Shown: positions 52,860 to 62,314 of the stretch, piece by piece
How positions within the stretch are numbered: position 1 is the first letter of the stretch
How the letters are laid out: each line of letters opens with the position of its first letter
Assembly: GCA_013289955.1 (NCBI GenBank)
Contig: JABCYZ010000037.1
Coordinates: forward strand, 1 to 63,162
Length of the DNA: 63,162 nt
Reading direction: 5' to 3'
DNA from: Acidobacteriota bacterium
Lineage (GTDB): Bacteria; Acidobacteriota; Terriglobia; Acidiferrales; UBA7541
The notes under the pieces: model-generated
What the model saw: the letters and a program-made list of their open reading frames with translations, nothing else
Database searches by the model: none
Told to the model about the DNA's origin: nothing
Made by a program: the position numbers and the translations under genes

Positions 52860-55220
52860 ATGCGATTGCCAGTCACGATGTATTCTCTGCTGTTTCGATT
52901 TGCTTTCCTGGCGGCTTCGGCCGGCTGCACGGTGTTTCCAGGCAGCGCGCAACAAACCAATTCCGCGGGGCAGCGCGTTTTCACCGCCGATGATTACAAG
53001 CGGGCTGAAAAGTTCATGGTTTACAACGTCCGTCCGCTCATCTCGCACGACGTGAGAGGCCTGTGGCTGCCGGACGATCGCTATTTGTTTCGGGACACGG
53101 GGCCGAACGGAAGCGAGTTCGTGGTGTTCGACGCCCGGCACGGCACGCGTCAACCTGCATTTGACCACGCCAAAATTGCGGCTGCTCTCTCCTCGGCAGC
53201 GGGAGCAACCTACAACGCGGCGCACCTGCCCTTCATGACCTTCGAGTTTTCTCCTGACGGCAAATCCCTCTCGTTCGAGGTGAAGGGCCAGCATTGGACG
53301 TGCGATTCAGAAGGCAGCAAGTGCACCGCCGAAGCAAAACCGGTTAAGGGCAGATCGGAACGCCATGCCGAAAACATTTCGCCCGACGGCAAAAGCGCGG
53401 CGTTTATTCGCGATTACAACCTGTGGCTGCGCGATGTCAGAACGGACAAGGAGACACAGCTGACAGCCGATGGCGTGAAGGACTTCGGCTACGCCACGGA
53501 CAATGCCGGCTGGATTCACAGTGACCGGGCTATTCTGCTGTGGTCGCCTGATTCCAAAAAAATCGCGACCTTTCAGCAGGATCAGCGCGGGGTCGGCGAA
53601 ATGTATCTTGTGGAAACGAAAGTGGGCCATCCGGTGCTGCAGGCGTGGAAGTATCCGCTGCCGGGCGACGACGTCGTAACCACCATTCAGCGCGTGGTGA
53701 TCGATCTTGAGGCGCACAAAGTGATTCGTTTGCAGCTTCCTCCCGATCAGCACCGAACGACTCTTTGCGACGACGTGGCATGCCGAGGCAGCGACTGGGA
53801 CGATGTCGAGTGGAGCGCCGACGGCAGGCACCTGGCCTTCGTTTCTACCTCGCGCGACCATAAACAGGAACGGTTGCGCGTGGCCGATGCCGCGACGGGC
53901 GCGGTGCGGGACGTGCTCGAAGAGACCGCGGCTACGCAATACGAATCCGGCTGGGGCCGGGTGAATTGGCGCTACCTGCCTGGCTCGAATGAGATTGTCT
54001 GGTTTTCCGAGCGCGACGATTGGGCCCACCTCTATCTTTACGACCTCGCGACGGGCAAACTGAAAAACCAGATCACTTCCGGCGATTGGGTGGTTACGCA
54101 GTTGCTGCGCGTCGATGAAAAAAATCGCGCACTCTATTTTCTGGGACTTGGGCGCGAGAAAGGCGAGAATCCTTATTTCGCCCACCTCTACCGCATCGGA
54201 TTTGACGGCAAGAATCTAGCTCTGCTGACTCCCGAAGATGGGAATCACGAGGTCAGCTTTTCGTCCTCGGGACGGTATTTTTTCGATAGCTACTCCAAAC
54301 CCGATGTTCCCGCGGTCGCGGTGGTGCGCGACGAGGGAGGCAGGCTGATCTCAACCGTGGCAAAGACGGACATTTCGCAGCTTTCGGCGGCCGGCTGGCA
54401 GCCGCCCGTGCCTATCAGCGTGAAAGCGCGCGACGGCGTTACCGACCTCTATGGCCTGATGTACAAACCCACGAAGCTCGATCCCGCAAAAAAATATCCG
54501 ATCGTGGACTACATCTATCCGGGGCCGCAAGGCGGGAGTGTGGGAAGCTGGTCGTTTTCTCCATCGCGGCGGGATGCGCAGTCTCTGGCCGAGCTTGGCT
54601 TCGTCGTGGTGGAAATCGAAGGGATGGGCAATCCGCTGCGGTCGAAGAAGTTCCACGATTTTTATTACGGCAACATGGGAGACAACACCTTGCCCGACCA
54701 GATCGCCGGGATAAAGGAGCTGGCAGAGAAATATCCGTGGATCGATATCGGCCGCGTGGGCATCTTTGGGCATTCCGGCGGAGGTTTCGCCACGGCCGAC
54801 GCCATGTTTCGCTATCCTGATTTCTTCAAAGTTGGCATCTCGGAATCCGGCAACCACGACAATCGCGAATACGAAGATGATTGGGGAGAACGGTATCAGG
54901 GGTTGCTGGTAAAAAATGCCGACGGGACCACCAACTACGATGATCAGGCCAATCAGCACCTCGCCAGGAATCTGAAGGGGCACCTGCTGCTGGCGCACGG
55001 CACGCTGGACGACAACGTTCCGCCGTATAACACATTGCTCGTGGTCGACGAGCTCATCAAGGCCAACAAGGATTTTGATTTGTTGCTTTTGCCTAACCAG
55101 CACCACGGGTACGGCAGCGCGACGCTCTATATGACGCGTCGCCGGTGGGACTATTTCGTGCGCTACCTGCTGGGTGAGGAGCCGCCGCACGAGTACGAGC
55201 TGCATCCGCCGACTCCCTAG
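52860..55220 (+). CDS. S9-family dipeptidyl-peptidase IV-like serine peptidase (second copy)
   Basis: 786 residues, exported (LLFRFAFLAASAGCTVFPGS; a lipid-attached Cys is possible). Propeller followed by the hydrolase with Ser639 (GHSGGGFATADAM), Asp717/718 (GTLDDNVPPYN) and His748/749 (NQHHGYG). The insertion around SFSPSRRDAQSLAELGFVVV is usual. Distinct from the copy at 46.5 kb, which has GWSGGG. AGGA lies 4-5 nt before the ATG at 52860. Likely peptide-degrading periplasmic enzyme. Confidence 0.93.
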   Translation: MRLPVTMYSLLFRFAFLAASAGCTVFPGSAQQTNSAGQRVFTADDYKRAEKFMVYNVRPLISHDVRGLWLPDDRYLFRDTGPNGSEFVVFDARHGTRQPAFDHAKIAAALSSAAGATYNAAHLPFMTFEFSPDGKSLSFEVKGQHWTCDSEGSKCTAEAKPVKGRSERHAENISPDGKSAAFIRDYNLWLRDVRTDKETQLTADGVKDFGYATDNAGWIHSDRAILLWSPDSKKIATFQQDQRGVGEMYLVETKVGHPVLQAWKYPLPGDDVVTTIQRVVIDLEAHKVIRLQLPPDQHRTTLCDDVACRGSDWDDVEWSADGRHLAFVSTSRDHKQERLRVADAATGAVRDVLEETAATQYESGWGRVNWRYLPGSNEIVWFSERDDWAHLYLYDLATGKLKNQITSGDWVVTQLLRVDEKNRALYFLGLGREKGENPYFAHLYRIGFDGKNLALLTPEDGNHEVSFSSSGRYFFDSYSKPDVPAVAVVRDEGGRLISTVAKTDISQLSAAGWQPPVPISVKARDGVTDLYGLMYKPTKLDPAKKYPIVDYIYPGPQGGSVGSWSFSPSRRDAQSLAELGFVVVEIEGMGNPLRSKKFHDFYYGNMGDNTLPDQIAGIKELAEKYPWIDIGRVGIFGHSGGGFATADAMFRYPDFFKVGISESGNHDNREYEDDWGERYQGLLVKNADGTTNYDDQANQHLARNLKGHLLLAHGTLDDNVPPYNTLLVVDELIKANKDFDLLLLPNQHHGYGSATLYMTRRRWDYFVRYLLGEEPPHEYELHPPTP

Positions 55221-55337
55221 ATGCCTGGTGGAATGGCCGGTCGGAACCTCCAAACGAGGCGGATTCGCCGTGCGGCCCTCGGGCACGAAAAACCCCGGAA
55301 ATCCAGGGAATGGTTGGAACCCTGCCGCCTGCCTCCG

Positions 55338-55380
55338 ATGGCAGGAAATGAATCTCTGTAGCGCCTCGAATTCCTGCCAT
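55338..55380. repeat. 10-bp inverted repeat with 23-nt loop
   Basis: ATGGCAGGAA (55338-55347) and TTCCTGCCAT (55371-55380) are exact inverted copies in the 236-nt gap between the second S9 gene and the DUF6569 gene. It may be an mRNA structure or terminator-like element; no T-tract follows on either strand. Confidence 0.6.
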
Positions 55381-55456
55381 TGGACGTGCAAGAAATTCGG
55401 CACCGTACGTTCTAAGCCCGAGGCGCGCCCTCGAAGGGCGTCGCGAGGGAGGGCTT

Positions 55457-56608
55457 ATGGGACGCTCGATGTTCGGTGCCATCTTCGGGAGTTTGTTTGG
55501 AATCAGCGCGCTGGGAGGTTTGGCGTTTCTTGCGGCCGCGCCGAACCCTCTGCCAGGAAAGCCAGAAGGCAATTGGCGGCTGCTGGATCCGGTCGCCTAT
55601 GAAAACATCACTATTTTCCCGGTCGTAAGTTCTCTGACGCAGGACACTTCTCCGTTTTTGACATTGGATGAAGGACTCTCGAGCGGAGAGGTGGTTGTCA
55701 GCGAGCAGGGGGCGGCAGGTCTGGCCCGGACGCGGGACGGGCGGCCGGTGCCCGTGCCGCAGTACGCCGGCGCGAGCGTAAACCAGCTTGTCCTGATCAA
55801 CCGCGGCAAACGGCCGCTTTTGCTGCTGGCGGGCGAGCTGGTGAGCGGGGGAAAACAGGACCGGATTATTGGCAAGGACAGGATTGTGCCAGTCGGTTCG
55901 GAACCGTTGCCGCTGGACGTCTTTTGCGTGGAGCATGGGCGTTGGACGGGGGCGAGCTCCGAATTTGGACAGGCCAAGACGATTGTGCACCCGAGCGTGC
56001 GAGAGCAAGCGGCGGTGGCGCAAAACCAGAATGAGGTATGGAATGCGGTGCGCTCCGGGACTCTGGCTGCGCCGAGAGCAGCCTCGGGCGGAGTTGCCGT
56101 TGGGCCGCCGCCTGCACCGCTGAGTGCGGACGTCATCCACGAGACGATTCAAACCGCAGCGCCTACGCAGTCGTACGCAAAAATCTATGAGCAGAGCAGG
56201 GCCGGGGCGTCCGTTGATAGCTTTGTGGAGGAATTGCGGCGGCGGTTTGACAAAGCCACCCTGGGGCTGAAGGGAGAGCGCGTCGTGGGTGTGGTCGTGG
56301 CGTATGGCGGGGATGTGGCCTGGAGCGACATTTTCGCGTCCGGGGAGTTGTTCGAGCAGTATTGGAGCAAACTGCTGCGAAGTTACGCGGTGGAGGCCCT
56401 GGCGCGGCCTGGTTACAGGGAGACGGCAGCGATTACGGATGCGCGGGAGTTTTTGCGGAATCCGAATGGACGCGAAGTGGTCGAGAGCGAGCCGGGAGTT
56501 TACCGCTGGAGGGAGATTACCGAGGGCAGGCTTTCTCTGATTGAGTTGGAATCGATTGCGCCGAAGGCGATGATTTTGCATCGGTTGTTCTTGCACCGGA
56601 CTTCCTGA
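55457..56608 (+). CDS. DUF6569 (ARPP-1-like) domain protein, membrane-anchored
   Basis: 383 residues with one N-terminal helix (FGAIFGSLFGISALGGLAFL). Then YENITIFPVVSSL and the block RPLLLLAGELVSGGKQDRII, GKDRIVPVGSEPLPLDVFCVEHGRW (residues 118-163), which is the hallmark of the ARPP-1/DUF6569 family. Its enzymatic function is unknown; the domain is seen beside ADP-ribosylation or phosphatase genes in other genomes. A lysine/arginine-containing helix region precedes the end. GGAGGG lies just before the ATG. Confidence 0.82.
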   Translation: MGRSMFGAIFGSLFGISALGGLAFLAAAPNPLPGKPEGNWRLLDPVAYENITIFPVVSSLTQDTSPFLTLDEGLSSGEVVVSEQGAAGLARTRDGRPVPVPQYAGASVNQLVLINRGKRPLLLLAGELVSGGKQDRIIGKDRIVPVGSEPLPLDVFCVEHGRWTGASSEFGQAKTIVHPSVREQAAVAQNQNEVWNAVRSGTLAAPRAASGGVAVGPPPAPLSADVIHETIQTAAPTQSYAKIYEQSRAGASVDSFVEELRRRFDKATLGLKGERVVGVVVAYGGDVAWSDIFASGELFEQYWSKLLRSYAVEALARPGYRETAAITDAREFLRNPNGREVVESEPGVYRWREITEGRLSLIELESIAPKAMILHRLFLHRTS

Positions 56609-56671
56609 GGCGTTGATGGACCGAGTAGAAGCGGGGCACGGAAAGGAAAACGGACGCGACGTGCCGTGTCA

Positions 56672-57151
56672 CTACAACTTGCGGACCTGGCTCGGATCGG
56701 TCTGGTGATCGAGGAGAGCAGAGACTGCTTCGGGCCAGGACGGATGCTTCAGATGGGGAGCGATTTCGGCCAGCGGAGTTAGGACGAAACGGCGCTGGAG
56801 CATTCGCGGGTGGGGGACTTGCAAGTCAGCAGTAGCGATCGTTTCTGAGCCATAGAGGAGAATGTCCAGGTCGATTTTGCGCGGACCTTTTCGGAACTCT
56901 TTTTTGCTGCCTAGTTGCGCTTCGATAGCTTGCAACGCCTCCAGCAGCGCGTGCGGGTCTAGTTCTGTTTCTGCTTCCGCTACACAATTGAGAAACCATG
57001 GTTGGTCCAGAAAATCCACCGGCTCGGTTTCATAGATCGAGGATAGATGTTTCACGCGGACTCCGGCCTGCGGGAGCGCGGCGATGGCCGCACGAAGATG
57101 GGCTGCCCGGTCCCCCACATTAGAACCCAGCGATAAATAGACGGTGGGCAT
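56672..57151 (-). CDS. folK: 2-amino-4-hydroxy-6-hydroxymethyldihydropteridine pyrophosphokinase
   Basis: 159 residues, the normal HPPK length, when started at the ATG 57149-57151; the frame opens further back. Motifs LSLGSNVGDRAAHL, SSIYETEPVDFLDQPWFLNC and RKGPRKIDLDILLYG are complete. It transfers pyrophosphate to the pterin in folate synthesis. Other fol genes are not adjacent. CACAAT precedes the ATG by six bases, a weak leaderless candidate. Confidence 0.96.
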   Translation of the reverse strand: MPTVYLSLGSNVGDRAAHLRAAIAALPQAGVRVKHLSSIYETEPVDFLDQPWFLNCVAEAETELDPHALLEALQAIEAQLGSKKEFRKGPRKIDLDILLYGSETIATADLQVPHPRMLQRRFVLTPLAEIAPHLKHPSWPEAVSALLDHQTDPSQVRKL

Positions 57152-57408
57152 GGATGAATTGTGCGCGGACGCGTCCGGAAACGCTAACTGCCTACGCAAC
57201 GGAGAACTCTAGTTTGTCCCTTCTCTGGATTCAACCTGGCAGCTCAGGCGCGTGGCGTTAAGAATTGCTTTCAAAGGGCGTCTCTTGAGGGAGAGGCCTC
57301 GAGAGGGGTGTCGGAATGGAGGGCTATCTCGGGAACAAAAAACGGGTGGGGCGCGTATCTCTTGGCGGAAGCGGGCAGGCGACAAGTGCGGCATAGGGGT
57401 GGCTGGCG

Positions 57409-59844
57409 ATGAATTTCTGGCAAGACGTGCGGTATGGGCTGCGGGTTTTGTTGAAGCATCCGGGGTTTACAGCGATTGCGGTCTTGACGTTGGCACTGGG
57501 GATTGGTGCCAATACGGCACTATTTTCTGTCGTGAATGGAGTGTTGCTAAATCCGCTGCCCTTTCCTAATCCGGACCGGCTTGTGGCCGTCTATTCGAAG
57601 ACGCATCAGTTCCGCGAGAGTTCGATCAGCTATCCAAATTTTCTCGACTGGGTCAGAGACAACCACAGCTTCCTGAAGCTGGGCGCTTTCCGGTCCGAAG
57701 AGTACAACATGACGGGTGAAGGAGAGCCGGAACGGCTGCACGGCCACATGATCTCGGCGGATTTTTTTCCGGCTTTGGGTCTCAATCCCCTGCTGGGACG
57801 CAACCTTCTCCCCGAAGAGGACAAAGCTGGAGCGGCGCCGGTGGCGTTGATCGGCGACGGACTTTGGAAGCGCAAGTTCGGATTGTCGCGTGACGTTCTG
57901 GGAAAGAGCATCACGCTGAACGGGAAAGCGTACACGGTGGTCGGGGTAGCGCCAGAGCAGATCACTGGTCTGAGCCCTTCGGACGTGTATGTGCCGGTTG
58001 GACAGTGGACCGATCCCACATTTCTGAACCGTGGTATCAGCATGGGCATGAACGCAATTGGGCGACTGAAACCGGGAGTCTCATTCGAACAGGCGAGCGC
58101 GGATATGGACTCGGTTGGAACGAATCTTGCGGCGGCTTATCCGGAGACGAACAAGGACACGGGGATAACGCTGGTGCCGCTGAAAACAGACGTAGTTGGG
58201 AGCGTCGAAGGGATTTTGCTGGTTCTGCTCGGGGCGGTGAGCTTTGTATTGCTGATCGCGTGCGCGAATGTGGCTAATTTGCTGTTGGCGCGATCGACCG
58301 GGCGTTCGCGCGAGTTTGCGATCCGGTCTGCGCTGGGGGCGAGTCCTGGTCGAGTGATTCGCCAGCTTCTGACGGAGAGCATGATGCTGGGGATCGCCGG
58401 CGGAGCGATTGGGCTTTTTCTGGCGAAGTGGGGCACGCTAGCCATTCTAAGAGCGCTGCCGGAGACACTGCCGCGAACGGAAGAGATCGGGATCGATGGG
58501 CGCGTGCTGTTGTTCACGCTGGGGATTTCCGTGCTGACCGGGATCGTATTTGGACTTGTGCCGGCGCTGAAGACGATGCGGCCGGATATGCACGAGACGC
58601 TGAAAGAGGGAGGCCGCGGGGCGAGTGGAACGAGGCATCGGACGCAGAGCGTGTTTGTTGCGGCGGAGATGGCGATGGCGGTGGTGCTGCTGATCGGCGC
58701 GGGATTGATGATCCGCAGCCTGGCAGCGCTGTGGAACATTGATCCGGGATTCAATCCACGGAATGTTCTGGAGTTCAGCATCTCCTCGACTTCCGCTCCG
58801 GGCGTGACGGCGGAACAGCTTCGCGCCAAGTACCGGGAGACACTGCGCCAGGTGCAAAATGTGCCCGGAGTGAAAGACGTTGCCATGACGGGCGGCTCCT
58901 TGCCGATGACGGGCGATTCGGAGCTGCCTTTCTGGGTCGAAGGAAAACCGAAGCCGGCGACGGAACAAGAAATGCCGGTTGCGCTGTTCTACATTGTGAC
59001 GCCGCAGTATCAGGAAGCGATGCAGATTCCCGTGGAGCGCGGGCGGGCGTTTACAGAACGGGACGATGAGCACGCCCCGATGGTCATGTTGGTGGACGCA
59101 GATTTCGCGCACACCTATTTTCCAGGGGAAGACCCCATCGGAAAACGCGTGAACCTGGCGTTTCTGGACATACAGGCGGAAATCGTAGGCGTCGTGGGCC
59201 ATGTGGAACATTGGGGGTTGGGCTCGAAGCAACACCAGAACTTGCAAGCTCAGATCTATCTGCCGATGTGGCAGGTTCCGGACAGATTCTGGACATTGCT
59301 GGCACATGGCGGCGAATATGTTGCGCGAACGGCAGGGACGCCGATGGGAGTTGTAAAGTCCATTCGCGAAGCGGCCGAAGGAGTGGATGCCAGCGCGGTA
59401 GTGTATGAAGTGAGGCCGATGGAGGACGTCGTGGCTGGGTCGATCGCCACGCAGCGGCTGGCGGTGATGCTCTTGAGCGTGTTTTCGGCGCTGGCGCTGG
59501 TGCTTTCCGCGATCGGGATTTACGGCGTGATTTCCTATTTGGCGGGACAACGGACGCATGAGATCGGCGTGCGCATGGCTCTCGGCGCGTCAAGCAGGGA
59601 CGTGCTGCGCATGGTGCTGGGAGAAGGAATGAGGATCACGCTGGTTGGCGTGGGGATTGGACTTCTGGCCGCGCTGGGCCTGACTCGGTTGATTACAAAA
59701 ATTCTTTATGGCGTGGGGGCAACCGATCCCATCACGTTCGGAGGCGTGGCTATTCTGCTGACAGGAGTGGCACTGCTGGCGTGCTACATTCCGGCGCGGC
59801 GGGCGATGCGGGTGGATCCGATTGTGGCTTTGCGTTACGAGTAA
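57409..59844 (+). CDS. MacB/FtsX-type ABC permease of the acidobacterial orphan-permease (ADOP) type
   Basis: 811 residues. The opening FWQDVRYGLRVLLKHPGFTA, IAVLTLALGIGANTALFSVV is the ADOP signature. First helix, a large periplasmic MacB-core domain, three helices with FtsX fold (LLVLLGAVSFVLLIACANVA, FAIRSALGASPGRVIRQLLT), a second periplasmic domain and a second FtsX half ending PARRAMRVDPIVALRYE. So two permease halves are fused in one chain, and no ATPase is nearby. Function of orphan ADOPs is unknown, possibly in lipid or toxin handling. Converges on the carbonic anhydrase gene. Confidence 0.94.
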   Translation: MNFWQDVRYGLRVLLKHPGFTAIAVLTLALGIGANTALFSVVNGVLLNPLPFPNPDRLVAVYSKTHQFRESSISYPNFLDWVRDNHSFLKLGAFRSEEYNMTGEGEPERLHGHMISADFFPALGLNPLLGRNLLPEEDKAGAAPVALIGDGLWKRKFGLSRDVLGKSITLNGKAYTVVGVAPEQITGLSPSDVYVPVGQWTDPTFLNRGISMGMNAIGRLKPGVSFEQASADMDSVGTNLAAAYPETNKDTGITLVPLKTDVVGSVEGILLVLLGAVSFVLLIACANVANLLLARSTGRSREFAIRSALGASPGRVIRQLLTESMMLGIAGGAIGLFLAKWGTLAILRALPETLPRTEEIGIDGRVLLFTLGISVLTGIVFGLVPALKTMRPDMHETLKEGGRGASGTRHRTQSVFVAAEMAMAVVLLIGAGLMIRSLAALWNIDPGFNPRNVLEFSISSTSAPGVTAEQLRAKYRETLRQVQNVPGVKDVAMTGGSLPMTGDSELPFWVEGKPKPATEQEMPVALFYIVTPQYQEAMQIPVERGRAFTERDDEHAPMVMLVDADFAHTYFPGEDPIGKRVNLAFLDIQAEIVGVVGHVEHWGLGSKQHQNLQAQIYLPMWQVPDRFWTLLAHGGEYVARTAGTPMGVVKSIREAAEGVDASAVVYEVRPMEDVVAGSIATQRLAVMLLSVFSALALVLSAIGIYGVISYLAGQRTHEIGVRMALGASSRDVLRMVLGEGMRITLVGVGIGLLAALGLTRLITKILYGVGATDPITFGGVAILLTGVALLACYIPARRAMRVDPIVALRYE

Positions 59845-59894
59845 TTTACGCGAACCGATGGGATTTGCTTGATTCGCGTGGAGCGATTTGCGAT

Positions 59895-60395
59895 TCAGGA
59901 GTGCGTGATTTCACGCAATTTTCCATTGGTGACGTCGTAGACAAAGCCTCGCACCGCAACTTCTTTGGGAACCCATGGGTGCGTTCGCAGCTTCTGCAAC
60001 TGATGGCGGACGTTTTCGTCAATGTTCTCGAACGCGTAGAAGAACGCGGGTGAGATAGCCGCGGTTCCGGTGCGGTTCTGGATTCTGTTGCGCAAATCCT
60101 GTTCGCTGGTGTGCATCAGGCCGCAATCCGTGTGGTTGATGACCATGAACTCCCTGGTGTCCAGAAGGTAGTGAGAGATGACCAGGGAGCGCAGGGTATC
60201 TTCCGTGACGATGCCGCCGGCGTTTCGAATAATGTGGGCGTCCCCGGTTTTGAGACCAAGAGTGCGAATGGAAAGACGCGTGTCCATGCAGGTCAGGATG
60301 GCGAGATGGCGCTCGGGACGCGGCGTGAGTTTTCGCAGCTCGTGCGTGCGGGAATAGAGTTCGTTGGCCTGGAGAACTTCGTCGATTACGCTCAT
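59895..60395 (-). CDS. Beta-class carbonic anhydrase
   Basis: 166 residues from the ATG at 60393-60395 (a TTG two codons earlier is the frame's first start). Zinc ligands Cys36, His88 and Cys91 with the Asp38-Arg40 dyad: LAILTCMDTRLSIRTLGL and VINHTDCGLMHT. Interconverts CO2 and bicarbonate. Short type, similar to Rv1284-like enzymes. A 7-bp inverted repeat (59848-59854/59873-59879) separates it from the permease gene end but has no T-tract. Confidence 0.95.
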   Translation of the reverse strand: MSVIDEVLQANELYSRTHELRKLTPRPERHLAILTCMDTRLSIRTLGLKTGDAHIIRNAGGIVTEDTLRSLVISHYLLDTREFMVINHTDCGLMHTSEQDLRNRIQNRTGTAAISPAFFYAFENIDENVRHQLQKLRTHPWVPKEVAVRGFVYDVTNGKLREITHS

Positions 60396-60475
60396 GGCCA
60401 AAGCAGTTTAGCAAACCGCGGCCGGCCGACACGAATTTAACCCACACCCTAGGAACAAAAACTCCGATGATTCGT

Positions 60476-61531
60476 TCAGAAGAGCCGCGGCTGCCGCTTG
60501 GGGAGCTCCTTGCCGAAATATTCGTAAGCGCGGGCAGTGGCTACGCGGCCGCGCTGCGTGCGGTCTATCAATCCAATCTGCATGAGATAGGGTTCGTAGA
60601 TTTCCTCGATGGCGTCTTCTTCTTCGGAGAGGGCGGCGGCCAGCGTCCCGAGGCCTACAGGTCCGCCTCCGTATTTATCGAGAAGAGCCAGCATAAGGTT
60701 ACGGTCGACTTCATCGAGGCCGCTTTCGTCCACGCCGAGCATGGCCAGGGCTTCCTGCGCTACGGCGCGGGTGATGCGGCCAGCAGCGCGGACTTCGGCG
60801 AAATCGCGGGAGCGGCGCAATAGACGGTTGGCGATGCGCGGTGTGCCACGGCAGCGGCGAGCGATTTCTTCGGCGCCGCCGTCGTCCATCAGGATATTCA
60901 GAATTTTGGCAGAACGGTGGATGATGATCAGCAGATCCTCGGGTTCGTAGAAATCGAGGCGGTGCACGATGCCGAAGCGGGAGCGCAGGGGCGCGGTGAT
61001 CAGACCGGCTCGCGTCGTGGCGCCGATGAGCGTGAAATGCCCCAGCTGAAAGGGATGAATGCGCGCGCCGGGGCCCTGGCCGATGATCAAATCGACGCGA
61101 AAATCTTCCATGGCGGGGTAGAGAACCTCTTCGACAGCCGGCTGGAGACGATGAATTTCATCGAGAAAGAACACTTCCTTGCCCTCAAGAGAAGTAAGTA
61201 TTGCTGTCAGGTCACCCTTGCGCTCGAGGAGAGGACCGGCGCTGGTTTTGATGGGAACCTGGAGTTCGTTGGCGATGATTTGAGCAAGAGTGGTTTTCCC
61301 AAGACCGGGAGGGCCATAGAGCAGGACGTGATCAAGGGCTTCACCGCGACTGCGGGCGGCTTCAATGGCGATGGAGATGTTTTCCTTGACGCGTTTTTGT
61401 CCGATGTATTCGTCGAGGCGTTTAGGGCGAACACTGGCTTCGATCTGGACGTCTTCGTCGTAGGGAGCGCCCGAGACGATTCTGTGTTGTTCGTTTCGGT
61501 CCATGGATCGTCTTGCGCTGGCGTCTGACAT
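60476..61531 (-). CDS. ruvB: Holliday junction branch-migration ATPase RuvB
   Basis: 351 residues. Walker A GPPGLGKTT (73-81), Walker B FFLDEIHRLQ (Asp124-Glu125), sensor GATTRAGLITAPLRSRFGI, and the C-terminal winged helix (YLMQIGLIDRTQRGRVATARAYEY). Drives branch migration with RuvA. Starts 66 nt after ruvA; CAGGGAA upstream serves as a ribosome site. Confidence 0.98.
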   Translation of the reverse strand: MSDASARRSMDRNEQHRIVSGAPYDEDVQIEASVRPKRLDEYIGQKRVKENISIAIEAARSRGEALDHVLLYGPPGLGKTTLAQIIANELQVPIKTSAGPLLERKGDLTAILTSLEGKEVFFLDEIHRLQPAVEEVLYPAMEDFRVDLIIGQGPGARIHPFQLGHFTLIGATTRAGLITAPLRSRFGIVHRLDFYEPEDLLIIIHRSAKILNILMDDGGAEEIARRCRGTPRIANRLLRRSRDFAEVRAAGRITRAVAQEALAMLGVDESGLDEVDRNLMLALLDKYGGGPVGLGTLAAALSEEEDAIEEIYEPYLMQIGLIDRTQRGRVATARAYEYFGKELPKRQPRLF

Positions 61532-61597
61532 TGTTCAGGTTCCCTGGATAACTTAGACCGTTGACCAACCTAAAGATCGGCCACTTCAAATTCACGT

Positions 61598-62221
61598 TCA
61601 ATCCCCGGCATGCGTAGCGCGGCCCTTGGGTGCGGCTAGAGACTGCAGCGAGGCGCGGAGCAATTTTTCGAAATTCGATGCGCCAGCTTCGCTTTTGGCC
61701 TCGCTTGCCGCAGATTCGGCGGCTCGCGGCTCATAGCCAAGATTGACTAGCGCGGAAATTACGTCGGCCTCAACGCCGGCAGCCGAGGCGGCGGCCGGTT
61801 TCTGCGCTTCCAGGACTACAGCTTCCAGCTTGTCCTTCAACTCGACGACCATGCGCTCGGCAGTCTTGCGGCCGACGCCGGGAATCTTTGTTAAGCGGCC
61901 CAAATCGCTGCCGCGAATGGCGGGGACAAGTTCCTCGACGCTCATGCCGGAGAGAATTTTCAGCGCGAGAGAGGGTCCAACGCCGGAAGCGGAAAGCAGC
62001 AGTTCGAAGAGATGCTTTTCCCGAGAGGAGACGAAGCCGTAGAGGGCGAGCGCGTCTTCTCGCACGTGAGTATGGATGAGAAGAGTGACCTCGGTATGGA
62101 GCTCGCCAAGAGCGGCGAAGGAGGAAAGCGGTACCTGGACAAGGTATCCTACGCCGCCGACATCGACGAGCACTTGATTCGGGCGTTTTTCGGCGAGGCG
62201 TCCACGAAGCTGGCCAATCAT
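61598..62221 (-). CDS. ruvA: Holliday junction DNA-binding subunit RuvA
   Basis: 207 residues. N-terminal OB domain (MIGQLRGRLAEKRPNQVLVD), two helix-hairpin-helix motifs (LLSASGVGPSLALKILSG, LTKIPGVGRKTAERMVVELK) and the C-terminal RuvB-contact domain. Start ATG 62219-62221 is standard. ruvC is not in the window. The next gene outward is the divergent membrane ORF. Confidence 0.98.
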   Translation of the reverse strand: MIGQLRGRLAEKRPNQVLVDVGGVGYLVQVPLSSFAALGELHTEVTLLIHTHVREDALALYGFVSSREKHLFELLLSASGVGPSLALKILSGMSVEELVPAIRGSDLGRLTKIPGVGRKTAERMVVELKDKLEAVVLEAQKPAAASAAGVEADVISALVNLGYEPRAAESAASEAKSEAGASNFEKLLRASLQSLAAPKGRATHAGD

Positions 62222-62314
62222 CGAAGGCCAGTATTGCCGCCTTTTGTTCGCCTGTCAACGCGGCAAAGGGTATGCGTATACGCACGCGAAAAAGGGACCA
62301 CCCCGCCCTCGCGT

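Noticed and set aside
59848..59879. ACGCGAA/TTCGCGT inverted repeat between the ADOP and carbonic anhydrase genes
   Set aside because: 7-bp stem with 18-nt loop and no T-tract; too weak to call a terminator.
62012..62314. N-terminal extension of the M48-like ORF overlapping ruvA
   Set aside because: It is antisense to the conserved ruvA start; ruvA is certain.
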